This document shows, one piece after another, positions 55,305 through 64,000 of a stretch of DNA of 64,000 bases. Both the position numbers and the translations under genes were made by a program. The notes under the pieces were generated by a model. It was given only the letters and a program-made list of their open reading frames with translations, searched no databases and was not told the origin of the DNA. Within the stretch, counting starts at the first letter, position 1, and each line of letters opens with the position of its first letter. Source of the stretch: Chitinispirillaceae bacterium (GTDB lineage: Bacteria; Fibrobacterota; Chitinivibrionia; Chitinivibrionales; Chitinispirillaceae); the NCBI GenBank assembly GCA_016929415.1, contig JAFGIW010000114.1, forward strand, positions 1-64,000, written 5' to 3'.

Positions 55305-55688
55305 TTATTTCAACGGAGTAAATCGTTGCTCGTTCGATAGAATCCGTGAAAGCTTTTGATCCAAAGTCCAGACGAATGAATTTGACTCAATTGAAGCAAG
55401 TACTATTGCACTGTCAATTATTCCGATGCCTTTATCCAGCCATTTATGCCTGCCGGATTCATAGCCAGCTTTAATAAAGATTCCGGTTTCATCAATTTTC
55501 GGGAGAGCGTCCCAGAAATCACTGATTATCTGCCGCTCACGTTGATTTTTTGAACCTTGAAGAAGCTCTCCGAAAATAAATGATAAGCCGATGACTTCAT
55601 TTCGATCAAGTAATTCATCAACCCGTTCGAAATAAGGGGTGTTCTTCTTGAAAAATTCAATCCAGAGAGAAGTGTCGAGAATAACCAT
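55305..55688 (-). CDS. vapC: VapC-type PIN-domain toxin
   Basis: 127-residue PIN ribonuclease. The acidic metal-binding residues are visible: Asp5 in VILDTSLWIEF, Glu in FGELLQGS, Asp in GIGIIDSAIVLA, and a further Asp in WTLDQKLS. VapC toxins cut RNA (often initiator tRNA or rRNA) and are held inactive by VapB. The start overlaps the antitoxin stop by one base (TGATG), so translation is coupled. Confidence 0.92.
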   Translation of the reverse strand: MVILDTSLWIEFFKKNTPYFERVDELLDRNEVIGLSFIFGELLQGSKNQRERQIISDFWDALPKIDETGIFIKAGYESGRHKWLDKGIGIIDSAIVLASIESNSFVWTLDQKLSRILSNEQRFTPLK

Positions 55689-55900
55689 CAGGAACGATTG
55701 ATATCACGTACGTAGAGAGCGGAGAAGTTGTTAGAAAATTCAAGCGGTTTTTTGCCGACCTTTTCCCTGATAACTCGCAGTTTCTGGATGGATGTCCATT
55801 CTTTAAGCGCCAGAATGAGAGATTCCGTCAGATTTTTTCCTACCGCCAGTTCTTTAACTTCAGTAATCAAATCGTCAGGTATCAGTGCAGTAACTTTCAT
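55688..55900 (-). CDS. vapB: VapB-type antitoxin
   Basis: 70 residues. An N-terminal ribbon-helix-helix-like segment (MKVTALIPDDLITEVKELAV, then TESLILALKEWTSI) would bind the operator, and the C-terminal tail (EFSNNFSALYVRDINRS) would wrap the toxin. No Shine-Dalgarno sequence is seen. The promoter spacing places the transcript start on the A of ATG, so the mRNA may be leaderless. Confidence 0.88.
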   Translation of the reverse strand: MKVTALIPDDLITEVKELAVGKNLTESLILALKEWTSIQKLRVIREKVGKKPLEFSNNFSALYVRDINRS

Positions 55901-55906
55901 GCTATA

Positions 55907-55935
55907 AATATACGATATATAATCGTATCATGCAA
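55907..55935 (-). promoter_or_regulatory. vapBC promoter and operator
   Basis: On the minus strand TTGCAT (-35, 55935-55930), 17-bp spacer, TATATT (-10, 55912-55907). The spacer and -10 edge contain the perfect 19-bp palindrome ATACGATATATAATCGTAT (55910-55928). VapBC binding there would repress its own promoter. The +1 falls at 55900, the first base of vapB. Confidence 0.65.
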
Positions 55936-56271
55936 CTTATACAACCGCGGATTATAGAAGACATACGGCCGCGAGCACCACCTATAGGCTCCCTTAAGTC
56001 TTGAAATATCAGCCCGACGGGTAGATGGCAGGTCTTCATTCGAATGGAATCTCACATTCTCCCCCTGAACGGTCCTTTCCCTGATCTATATTATAAATTA
56101 GTTCACAGGTGTGCCGCGGCGTGATACAACAAGACTCTTTTCTTTACCGCCGTTACAATTTAAATTATCAGTCACATTGACCTGCCGGTCTTCCGACGAA
56201 CCTGTACTGCGGTTATTGATGCACGAAGGATCCGGCAGGCGGTGCGTGTTTCTTATTAGAAGGAGCCCTTG

Positions 56272-57711
56272 GTGAATCTCGGTCTGGACATGTCATTGAA
56301 ACTGCAGCAGAAGCTGTCGTTTCAGATGATCCAGTCGCTCAAGCTGCTGCAGATTAATACCCTGCAGCTCGAGCAGCTGCTTAAGACCGAACTTGAGATG
56401 AATCCGGTGCTCGAAGCAAGCGACGAAATCGAGGCGGAAACCGAAGAGGCGCCCGAACCGGAGCAGGAACAGCAGGAAGACCCGAAAGATGAAGTCGATG
56501 AAGACCTGAAGGCCTCCGAAGATGATATCGACTGGGAAGAGTATCTGGAGGAGGGCTTCGACCTCGGCTACTCCTACAATGAGGAGCGCGATCCCAATGA
56601 GGAACGGTACGAACCCGCCACCGTGTATCAGGAGATGCTCGAAGAGCATTTGACAAAGCAGCTTGCCGAGAAGAAGATCCCCGAAAAACTGCTCCTGATG
56701 ATACGGTTTCTCATCGGCAGCCTTGATGCCGACGGTTACCTTAGGATTGACATTCAAGCAATCGCCGATTTCACGCAGGTATCGGTTTATGATGTCGAAG
56801 AGGCGCTCCATATCGTGCAGACGATGGACCCTCCCGGAGTCGGTTCGCGTAATCTACGCGAGTGCATGATGCTGCAACTGCGGGCGCGCGGGCAGCATGA
56901 GGGTCTGGCGATGCGCATCATCGATGAGACATGGGACCTTTTCGAGCGGATGAAAATACCGGAGCTCTCCCGCAAATACGGCGTCGAGCCGCGGCAGATC
57001 CAGGAGGCGATCGAGGTGCTCAAGACACTCAATCCCAAACCGGGAGCACAGTATGCCGCCGATAAGTCCTCAACGATCATTCCCGATCTTATCGTTGAGA
57101 AAATCGACGGTAAATATATCGTGATGCTCAACGACCGCTCAATCCCCTCTCTCCATATCAGTAACGCCTATGCAAAGCTTCTTAAAAAGGGGAGTTCGGC
57201 AAAGGGGGACGTGAAAAAATACATCCGTGAGAAATTCAACGGCGCCACCTGGCTGATCCGTTCAATCGAACAGCGCAAGAACACCATGCTGCGGGTGATG
57301 TATGCGATTATTGAACGTCAACAGGACTTTTTCGAGAAGGGGCCGCCGAACATCAATCCGCTCAAATTGCAGGACATCGCCGACATGATCGACATGCACA
57401 TATCGACGGTGAGCAGGGTGACGAGCAATAAATACGTGCAGACGCGGCACGGTATTTTCGAGCTTAAATACTTCTTTACCGAGGCCATAAGCCAGCAAAC
57501 CGGTTCCGGGGCCGCCGACGTTTCAACGGAACGGATTAAAAACCGGATCAAAGAGATGATCGAGCACGAAAACACGTCGGAACCTCTCTCCGATCAGAAA
57601 ATAGCCGAACAGCTTAAAAAGGAAGGGATGGCCGTGGCGCGGCGGACCGTCGCCAAATATCGCGAACACCTCAAACTGCTTCCCGCCCGTTTACGTTTGA
57701 AATACGTGTGA
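56272..57711 (+). CDS. rpoN: RNA polymerase sigma-54 factor
   Basis: 479 residues from GTG 56272 with AAGGAG upstream. Region I is Gln/Leu-rich (LKLQQKLSFQMIQSLKLLQI), region II acidic (EEAPEPEQEQQEDPKDEVDE), the core-binding and helix-turn-helix regions follow (IADMIDMHISTVSRVTSNKY), and the RpoN box is ARRTVAKYREHL near the end. It should serve the FHA-GAF-sigma54 activator at 23068-24885. The gap before it (55936-56271) holds only the vapBC promoter and AT-rich sequence. Confidence 0.97.
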   Translation: MNLGLDMSLKLQQKLSFQMIQSLKLLQINTLQLEQLLKTELEMNPVLEASDEIEAETEEAPEPEQEQQEDPKDEVDEDLKASEDDIDWEEYLEEGFDLGYSYNEERDPNEERYEPATVYQEMLEEHLTKQLAEKKIPEKLLLMIRFLIGSLDADGYLRIDIQAIADFTQVSVYDVEEALHIVQTMDPPGVGSRNLRECMMLQLRARGQHEGLAMRIIDETWDLFERMKIPELSRKYGVEPRQIQEAIEVLKTLNPKPGAQYAADKSSTIIPDLIVEKIDGKYIVMLNDRSIPSLHISNAYAKLLKKGSSAKGDVKKYIREKFNGATWLIRSIEQRKNTMLRVMYAIIERQQDFFEKGPPNINPLKLQDIADMIDMHISTVSRVTSNKYVQTRHGIFELKYFFTEAISQQTGSGAADVSTERIKNRIKEMIEHENTSEPLSDQKIAEQLKKEGMAVARRTVAKYREHLKLLPARLRLKYV

Positions 57712-57777
57712 CGCCCCGGCCGGCCGCGTATCCTGACCTCCCGCCGGCGTGAAACAAATACTCCTGCACCGCCGCCG

Positions 57778-60700
57778 CTATTTCTTTGTCCCCCAGAAAT
57801 TACCGAGCACCTGCAGGTCGAGAACATTGATCACCTGGGGATCAGACCCGGTGGCGCCGACCTGAAGGTTTGCCGCTCCCGACCAGCCGGAATCGCTTTC
57901 ACGCTGTCCCCAGTGAATGCCGAGCTGCTGCAGGTCGAGAACATCAACAATGCCGTCGGCGGTGATATCGCCGCGGACAATACCGTTTGAATAAAAAAGC
58001 GCGCCGGTGCCGTCTGAATAGACAAGTTTCGGCAGATCGCCCGCGCTCCCGAAGGACGAGGAGAGAGAAAGCCCCCCGGACCCTGATAACGGTTTCCCGC
58101 CTGCCGTGCATTTACCCAGGGATCGGACCGTGTCGGTTGCCGTCAAGGTAAACGTCTCGACATTACCCGCGCCGTTGCCGATGAGAAGTTCGTTGCGGCC
58201 GTCACCGGTGACGTCAAGCGCCGCAACGGCGGCATCGTCGCCGACATCCAGCAGTTGACCGTCCGCAAGGCGGACCGGCAGCGTCGTGAGGGATCCTCCT
58301 GGTGCGGTGAAGACGTGGTTTACCGTACCGTCGCTGTAACCGATATAATAACCGGCTTTACCGTTATCGCCATGCGGCACAAGGTCGATTCCGGTGCATC
58401 CGGCATCAGTCGAAAAGAGAATCGAGTCTCTGCCGAAGGAAAGGCCCCCGTCGCCGAAGTTGATACTGACCGTACCGTCACTATTGACCGTCAGGATGTC
58501 GGTAACCCCGTCCCCGTTCCAGTCGACGCAGCGAAGCGTAGTGCGTCCGCCGTCGGCAGAAAGAACGGCGACCGGCGGTTCGAAGGCGCTGCCGCTTCTT
58601 TTACAAAAGCGCACGACCCCGTCGTCGCCCGCGTAGACGATATCGTTCGCGCCGTCATTGTCCAGATCGTCCTCCACGACCGAAACCAGCGACCCGGCAA
58701 TGAGCGCCGACGCCTCTGTTTTCAGCGAGTCGTTTGCTGAAAAACCGACCGCAACACGCGGCCGCTGGGAAACAGTGACGGTATCGACGGCGTCGGGCTT
58801 GACCGTGCAGAAATAGTATTCCGTCCTGAAAGCGCTGTCGGCCACCGACACTAGACAGGGACCCGCAGGCACGCTGTCGATCTTCCCGGCGCCGGTTCGT
58901 GCCGGCGTACCGATCCAGCCCGCGGTTGCGTAAAGGGCTACTGATGCGCTTGGCGGGGCCCCGGCAATCTCGATTGCGCCGACCGACAGTTCACGCACCC
59001 TGATCGAGATGACCGAGTCAACGGGAATCAGGTTGTCGTCGGCAATTATCGTCACTGAAAAGGTGCCGGTATCCGTCTGAGGGGAACAGGTAATGGTGGC
59101 GATACCGCTTCCCGACGTGGAGGAAAAGGTGGCGAACGACGGGAGGCTTTCAACACGGATATCGGGTATGGTCCCGTCGATGTCGGTTGCGGAAACGGTG
59201 ATCACCGATACGCCCCCCAGCACGATGTCGAGATTGCCGCTCACGGCGATGCGCGGCAGATCATTAACCGCAATGACGGTAATGGTAAAACCCGCCTCGG
59301 CGCTGGAATCGATGCCTCCGTCTGCGGTACCGCCATCATCGTTCAGCCGTACGGTAACTGCCGCGCTGCCGTTGGCATCGGGCGCCGGGGTGAAGGTGAG
59401 CGTTCCCTGGCTGTCAAGTGCCGGGGGTGATGAAAAAAGGGCGCTGTCGGTCGTTTCAGCGGAAAACGAAAGGGACTGCCCGTTTTCATTATCACCGGCG
59501 CTGATTCCCGCTGCCCAGTTGACAAGCGCTTGCGGCCCGGCATCTTCATACACGCTGACGTTCTGCCCTGCGGTGAATACCGGCGCGTCGTTGACCGGAT
59601 CGACGGTAATGGTAAATGGAGCGGCGGTGTAGGTGGCGACGCCGCCGCCTGAGGTTCCTCCGTCATCGGTCAGGACCGCGGTCACCGAAGATGTGCCGTA
59701 GCGGTTGGCGGCAGGGGTAAATTTGAGCGTACCATCCAGGTCGAACGCGGGCTTACCCGAAAAAAGCGACTCGTCAGTCACCGTCACGGAAACTGACACT
59801 GATTGCCCGCTCTCATCGGGCGCCCCCGCGGTGATCGACGCCCATCCCTGCAGCGTCTGCGGACCCGCGTCTTCCAAGATGGAAACAGCGGCACCCGGAG
59901 AGAAGGTCGGTGCATCGTTGACGGCGAAAACAGTAATGGTAAAACCCGCCTCGGCGCTTGAATCAATGCCGCCGTCGTCGGTACCGCCGTCGTCGTGCAG
60001 GCGGACGTTGATTGTCGCAATCCCTGAAGCATTCGATGCGGTTGTATAGGTCAGGTCGCCGTTTTCCGCGATGGCGGGAAGTACCGAAAAGAGGGACGTC
60101 TGGGCGGTGGTCAGAACAAAGGAAAGCGTCTGTCCCGACTCGTTCGGCCCTGCGCTGATCGACTTCGCCCATGAGACGACGGTCTGCGGCCCCTGATCCT
60201 CATCGACCGTCACGTTTCCTCCGGCGACAAAGCTGGGTGTATCGTTGACCGGCGTCACGGTGATCGTCACGGTGAATGCAGCGCTCGACGTAAACCCGTC
60301 GCTCGCCGTAACCGGTATAAAAAGGGAGCCGTTGTAATCCGGGTCGGGGACGACCGTGTCACCGACGACCGTATAATTCGTTCCGGCACTGATTGAAATG
60401 AGGAACGGACCGGAATCGTCGGAATCGGTAATATCGAGATCGCTGTTCAGAATGGGCCGTTTTTCGTCCTCAAGCATGGAAATCGGGTTCTGGCGATTGA
60501 TGACCGGTGCGTTATTGGCCGCTCTGATGGTAACCGACAGTATGTACCGGTCGCTGGAAAAGGTCCCGTCATTGACCGAAACCGGAACCGACAGCGTACC
60601 GACAAAATTGGCGGCGGGGGTAACGGTGGTTCCGTTAACCGAATAGCTGCTGCCGCCGGATACCGCAAGTGTAAAGGGACCTCCGGGCGTTTCGGTATCG

Positions 60701-62994
60701 ACAATGTCGAGAAGGTCTACGGTAAGGGTAACACTCCCGTTGCGCATGACGCCGACCGAGTCCTGGCCGATGATGACCGGAGGAAGGTTCTGTAAAGCAA
60801 TATGGGCGTTGAGGCGGCCGTAACCGTACTCGTTATTCTTACTATTTGTATAGGTAACGCCCCCTATCTTTTCGCAGGAGGAACGCATTACTTCAAGGAC
60901 CTTGTTCCGGGAGAGGTGCGGGTTGCGGGAGAGGATCAACGCCGCGACTCCCGAAGCCGCCGGGCAGGCGGAGGAGGTGCCGCTGAAATGGGGGTAGTAG
61001 TCGTCGTCCGAGTATCCGTCCGCTCCCGTAAGATCGGTGGTTGCTATGCCGTTCCACCCGCCGCCGCTGGGTGCGAGGAAATCGACGGTCTTTCCCGTCC
61101 CGGCAACGTCGTACTGACTGTAGCCGCTGCGGAAATCCTGATCGGTTGACGCGCCGACGGCGATCGCGCTGTCGGATGATGCAGGAAAGACAATGGCAGA
61201 GTTGGAGGTGTCGATGCCGCTTCCGACATAAACTTCGTCGACAAGTGAACCGATTGAAGAATAGAAACGCACTGTAAAGGAATCGTTGTCCTCTTCGGTG
61301 GACAGGGAATACTCGAAAGAAAGCCTCTGGCCGGCAGAAAACGTCATCAGCGGCATGCGCAATTCGGTCCATTGATCGGCCGAGATGTCGCCTGACTGGA
61401 AAGCCGCCGCATCGCCGAATCCGCCATTGTAAATCGTCGTCGTGGGAAACCAGCCGGGAACGGACTGATCGGGGGTTGCCGGGTTGTTTCCACCCGATGT
61501 CGACCATCCGGCGGGAAGCGTTCCTCCGGAAAAGGTCTCGGTAAAAAGAACGCTGTCGCCGTCGCTGCCGTAGAGGGCGACATTGTCAATGGCCACCCTG
61601 TCGTCCGCCGAATCGATCGAACCGTTTTTTTTGTAGACAAACGCGACATACCGCTGCGCAGCGCCGCTGAATCGGATATACGTGCCGGTAAATGTCGAGG
61701 CGGCATTTCCCGAAGAACAGAAAACAGGGCATCCCTTTCCGCCCCGTCCGAGCGTCGAGGCGTTTCCGATCGCCGTAGCGATGTAATCGCTTAAGCCGGT
61801 ATGCCAGCTCGCGTTCAGCACGTCGGCGCCGTGTTCATACGCCCAGGTAATTGCATTGCCGATAACCAGATAGGAAGCGAAGTCACGCCCCTCGGATATT
61901 TTGATCGGCAGTATTTTAGACCCCGCCGCGACACCGGCAACGCCGATCCCGTTATTGCCGATGGCTGCGGCGACACCGGCAACGGCGGTACCATGCATGT
62001 CCACGGAATCACTGGGAGTCGGATCATCATCGTTATCATGAAAGTCCCATCCGCCGGATTTGATGGCAAGGTCGGCGTGGCCCGTATCGACGCCGTCATC
62101 AATGACGGCGATCGAAATGGCGGAATCGCCCATCCGCTGGATGTCCCATGCCGCCGCCACGTCCATATGGGCGCCGGAATCGGCGCCGTTCCACCCGGTA
62201 TTGTTGAGGTGCCATTGACTGCCGAACAGGGGGTCGTTGGGGGTGAAGTTTTTTTCAACCCGGGAGAGCATCTCCGGCTCGGCCCATTCCACACCGGCAA
62301 CTCCTTCGAGCAGGCGGCAGCGCATGAGCGTGTTGTTTTCCTTGAGATTGTTGCATCGGAGAATGTAGACTGAAGGCATCGATTGCCTTTCCGGCGTGGC
62401 ATCGAGCAGGGACGCAACCGCATTCCGCACCGTTTCATCGGCGCCGGCGGTAAACTTCACTGCAACACGGTCGGTGAGAATTACCTCTTTTCCCGATGCC
62501 GGCTCGTAATAGACCGGCATGGCGGCTGCGATCGAGGGATCTTTTTCAAGTTCGCCGCGAAGAGCACCGACGGTCGCGTCATACCCCTTTTTCCGTACCT
62601 CATCGACGGTCGCCTGGTCGAAGGTCATTATTGCCATCGGTTTTTTCCCGCGCCGGATCTGGCGCAGCCGCACGTCCTTGAAGCGGGTGCTCTTTTTCAG
62701 CGCCGATGTCGGTGGGGGTCCGTTCTCACGGGAGGCAAGCGCGATCCGGTCTTTCATCCGCAGCAGCGGTATAGGTTTGCCCTGATAGCGGTAGTAAAAG
62801 CCGTTGTCATCGAGAAGCGACGCATGCGGCCGCAGGGAGCGATCCGTTCCATACGCCCGGATGATGGTCGGTTTCATTACTGAAGCGGACTGCACCGTCC
62901 GGGCTGCACCGGAGTCGGCCGATGGATCGCCGCGGGCGGGTGTCATCACCAGAAGAACGAGAATGATGAAAATAACCGATCGTCGATAATTCAT
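57778..62994 (-). CDS. Giant secreted subtilisin with cadherin-like repeats and dockerin
   Basis: 1,738 residues, GGGAG upstream of ATG 62994. Signal peptide, a propeptide-like N-terminus (about 60-240), then an S8 domain with Asp in AVIDDGVDTGHADL (about 298), His in MHGTAVAGVAAA (about 333) and Ser in FSGTSSACPAASG (about 676), with a jelly-roll-like insertion between His and Ser. Then cadherin/tandem-95-like repeats (about 840-1310; DNA repeats visible near 59280 and 59940), FG-GAP-like calcium repeats (about 1430-1660), and a type I dockerin-like end: DITADGIVDVLDLQQLG with a second degenerate NVLDLQVLGNFWG loop. It is 46 bp downstream of the cohesin-domain gene. Confidence 0.92.
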   Translation of the reverse strand: MNYRRSVIFIILVLLVMTPARGDPSADSGAARTVQSASVMKPTIIRAYGTDRSLRPHASLLDDNGFYYRYQGKPIPLLRMKDRIALASRENGPPPTSALKKSTRFKDVRLRQIRRGKKPMAIMTFDQATVDEVRKKGYDATVGALRGELEKDPSIAAAMPVYYEPASGKEVILTDRVAVKFTAGADETVRNAVASLLDATPERQSMPSVYILRCNNLKENNTLMRCRLLEGVAGVEWAEPEMLSRVEKNFTPNDPLFGSQWHLNNTGWNGADSGAHMDVAAAWDIQRMGDSAISIAVIDDGVDTGHADLAIKSGGWDFHDNDDDPTPSDSVDMHGTAVAGVAAAIGNNGIGVAGVAAGSKILPIKISEGRDFASYLVIGNAITWAYEHGADVLNASWHTGLSDYIATAIGNASTLGRGGKGCPVFCSSGNAASTFTGTYIRFSGAAQRYVAFVYKKNGSIDSADDRVAIDNVALYGSDGDSVLFTETFSGGTLPAGWSTSGGNNPATPDQSVPGWFPTTTIYNGGFGDAAAFQSGDISADQWTELRMPLMTFSAGQRLSFEYSLSTEEDNDSFTVRFYSSIGSLVDEVYVGSGIDTSNSAIVFPASSDSAIAVGASTDQDFRSGYSQYDVAGTGKTVDFLAPSGGGWNGIATTDLTGADGYSDDDYYPHFSGTSSACPAASGVAALILSRNPHLSRNKVLEVMRSSCEKIGGVTYTNSKNNEYGYGRLNAHIALQNLPPVIIGQDSVGVMRNGSVTLTVDLLDIVDTETPGGPFTLAVSGGSSYSVNGTTVTPAANFVGTLSVPVSVNDGTFSSDRYILSVTIRAANNAPVINRQNPISMLEDEKRPILNSDLDITDSDDSGPFLISISAGTNYTVVGDTVVPDPDYNGSLFIPVTASDGFTSSAAFTVTITVTPVNDTPSFVAGGNVTVDEDQGPQTVVSWAKSISAGPNESGQTLSFVLTTAQTSLFSVLPAIAENGDLTYTTASNASGIATINVRLHDDGGTDDGGIDSSAEAGFTITVFAVNDAPTFSPGAAVSILEDAGPQTLQGWASITAGAPDESGQSVSVSVTVTDESLFSGKPAFDLDGTLKFTPAANRYGTSSVTAVLTDDGGTSGGGVATYTAAPFTITVDPVNDAPVFTAGQNVSVYEDAGPQALVNWAAGISAGDNENGQSLSFSAETTDSALFSSPPALDSQGTLTFTPAPDANGSAAVTVRLNDDGGTADGGIDSSAEAGFTITVIAVNDLPRIAVSGNLDIVLGGVSVITVSATDIDGTIPDIRVESLPSFATFSSTSGSGIATITCSPQTDTGTFSVTIIADDNLIPVDSVISIRVRELSVGAIEIAGAPPSASVALYATAGWIGTPARTGAGKIDSVPAGPCLVSVADSAFRTEYYFCTVKPDAVDTVTVSQRPRVAVGFSANDSLKTEASALIAGSLVSVVEDDLDNDGANDIVYAGDDGVVRFCKRSGSAFEPPVAVLSADGGRTTLRCVDWNGDGVTDILTVNSDGTVSINFGDGGLSFGRDSILFSTDAGCTGIDLVPHGDNGKAGYYIGYSDGTVNHVFTAPGGSLTTLPVRLADGQLLDVGDDAAVAALDVTGDGRNELLIGNGAGNVETFTLTATDTVRSLGKCTAGGKPLSGSGGLSLSSSFGSAGDLPKLVYSDGTGALFYSNGIVRGDITADGIVDVLDLQQLGIHWGQRESDSGWSGAANLQVGATGSDPQVINVLDLQVLGNFWGTKK

Positions 62995-63040
62995 GCTCTG
63001 GTCTCCCTTGAATTGGGTAACAACCTATCTCTGCGGAATA

Positions 63041-63889
63041 TCATGGCACACCGATCGTCTTTGAAAGGCGGACGCTGCCGAGCCGAAGCGTGCAGACGAA
63101 GGCGCCGGATGGCGTTTCGATGCCGGGGGCGGCAATGGAGATGCGGTGATCACCGGCGCCGTCGAGTGTGATGCGGCGCTCCGCGATCAGCCTGCCGTTT
63201 AACGAATGGATGAAGATGGACATCGCCTGACTTGAGGGAAATCCGCTGTGCGGTACGGAAAAATATGCCCTCGATGTTTGATAATTGACAATTACTTCCC
63301 GTTGGCGGAACGAAGGGGCGCCCGCAGGCGGTCTGACTCCCACGAATGAAATTGAATAGGTTCCCGGAGTGTAGGAGGAAACGGGTTCCGGGGCGCCGTC
63401 GAACCGGACCGTCAGGCCCTGCGAAATGGTGATCTGTGCTGAATCCTCGGAGCGCATTTTCGACTGCAGATACAGCACCCCGATAAGGCCGTCGCCCGAT
63501 ACGCTTTTCGCCGCATCTTCGCCCTGTATGGTACAGCTGAATTCGACGGTGTCGAGCGCGCGAGGATTGGCCTGAAGTTGATAGATCCCGATAAGCGCGC
63601 CCCCGTTTTTCGCGAGAATGTTTTTTTCCCCCAGCATGCCGAAATCCTCCTGCGCGCCGACAAAGGAAAAACGGCTGGTATCGAAGGCGACTTTGAACTG
63701 ATAACTAAACAGGTTGTCGGCGCCGGTGATCCGTAACGGCACAATGAGCGTCGTTTTCGCGGTATCCTGCGTCGAGATGGCGCTCTGGATCCCTGAAGCG
63801 GTATCCATGTCAACCACCATGGTCTGTGCACGGGAATGCGCGGCCAGAAGAAAAACGCAGAGAAAAAACGTCACGGCCTTTTCAGTCAT
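63041..63889 (-). CDS. Secreted cohesin-like domain protein
   Basis: 282 residues, AAGGAG upstream of ATG 63889, signal peptide VTFFLCVFLLAAHSRA. Residues 45-185 match the cohesin jelly roll: TTLIVPLRITGADNLFSYQF, FDTSRFSFVGAQEDFGML, VSGDGLIGVLYLQSKM and TPGTYSISFVGVRP. After a linker the C-terminus (FIHSLNGRLIAERR, PSGAFVCTLRLG) resembles the sorting-like domain shared by other exported proteins here. It is just upstream of the dockerin-bearing subtilisin. Cohesin assignment is by pattern, not search. Confidence 0.7.
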   Translation of the reverse strand: MTEKAVTFFLCVFLLAAHSRAQTMVVDMDTASGIQSAISTQDTAKTTLIVPLRITGADNLFSYQFKVAFDTSRFSFVGAQEDFGMLGEKNILAKNGGALIGIYQLQANPRALDTVEFSCTIQGEDAAKSVSGDGLIGVLYLQSKMRSEDSAQITISQGLTVRFDGAPEPVSSYTPGTYSISFVGVRPPAGAPSFRQREVIVNYQTSRAYFSVPHSGFPSSQAMSIFIHSLNGRLIAERRITLDGAGDHRISIAAPGIETPSGAFVCTLRLGSVRLSKTIGVP

Positions 63890-63933
63890 TCATGGCTCCT
63901 TTTTTGTGCAGTAGTGGGGCTGGTGTATGGTTT

Positions 63934-64000
63934 TCAGGGGATTTCCGCAAAGATGCTCTTGCCATCCGGGTCGACGAGACGTGCTTCGGTCACCACGATT
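63934..64000 (-). CDS. 3' end of a gene entering from the right edge
   Basis: The last 21 codons and stop of a minus-strand gene, IVVTEARLVDPDGKSIFAEI-P. It ends 45 bp before the cohesin gene start, so it is probably the first visible member of the same operon. Product unknown. Confidence 0.6.
   Translation of the reverse strand, partial: IVVTEARLVDPDGKSIFAEIP

Noticed and set aside
1-64000. CRISPR arrays, IS elements, phage genes or integration sites.
   Set aside because: No evenly spaced direct repeats, transposase or integrase motifs were seen on either strand.

Overview
The window looks like chromosomal DNA of a Gram-negative, plant- or polysaccharide-associated bacterium. It carries many proteins with signal peptides or lipoboxes, outer-membrane barrels and TolC/RND efflux. 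Several secreted proteins end in a beta-rich domain reminiscent of type IX (Por-like) sorting domains, and there is a cohesin/dockerin pair, a GH57 enzyme and a SUMF1-domain secreted protein. This mix fits the Fibrobacterota (Chitinispirillia/Chitinivibrionia) or a neighbouring FCB lineage. The assignment is inference from gene content, not from a marker gene. No rRNA, tRNA, CRISPR array, transposase or phage gene was seen.

Layout. 0-9.4 kb: a histone H1-like protein, a lysA-AICAR transformylase pair, a frameshifted relic, a lipoprotein metallopeptidase, a TPR-like secreted protein, a secreted PrxQ-type peroxiredoxin and several small exported proteins. 9.4-19.1 kb: a heavy-metal (probably Cu/Ag) resistance island. 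It runs from a promoter with a palindromic spacer through a 34-residue His/Met-rich exported peptide, CusC, CusB, CusA and a YHS/Met-rich metal-binding protein, to a DUF302 protein and a small Fe-S protein. 19.2-23.0 kb: a beta-barrel-like protein, then an ECF sigma factor, an anti-sigma factor with a C-terminal AMPK-beta/CBM48-like domain, an exported basic protein and a DUF4382 lipoprotein, closed by a clear terminator.

23.0-30.7 kb (minus strand): a run of exported proteins (coiled-coil, small acidic, CTD-bearing, TPR/barrel, TPR lipoprotein) leads into a translationally coupled membrane Ser/Thr kinase and an FHA-GAF-sigma54 activator. A near-consensus -24/-12 element lies upstream of the first gene. 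31-44 kb: a metzincin protease, a heterodimeric ABC exporter with one degenerate ATP site, GH57, an ankyrin protein, an alpha/beta hydrolase, a cupin, a beta-helix protein and a lipoprotein. 44.9-57.7 kb: metH, a SUMF1-domain protein, a multihaem-type HzsA-like cytochrome, hisD, a secreted-protein fragment, a vapBC pair with a visible promoter/operator, and rpoN. 57.8-64 kb: a 1,738-residue subtilisin with cadherin-like repeats, FG-GAP-like repeats and a terminal dockerin, preceded by a secreted protein with a cohesin-like domain, and the tail of another gene at the edge.

The strongest candidates for something new are (i) the adjacent cohesin and dockerin genes built around a protease rather than a glycosidase, (ii) the kinase/FHA-sigma54 activator operon with its battery of exported proteins, with rpoN in the same window, (iii) the ECF anti-sigma factor whose extracytoplasmic part is a predicted glycan-binding domain, and (iv) the tiny metal-binding ORFs that chain by ATGA overlaps into the efflux operon. 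Short GC-rich palindromic repeats, one of them MITE-like, punctuate the intergenic spaces.
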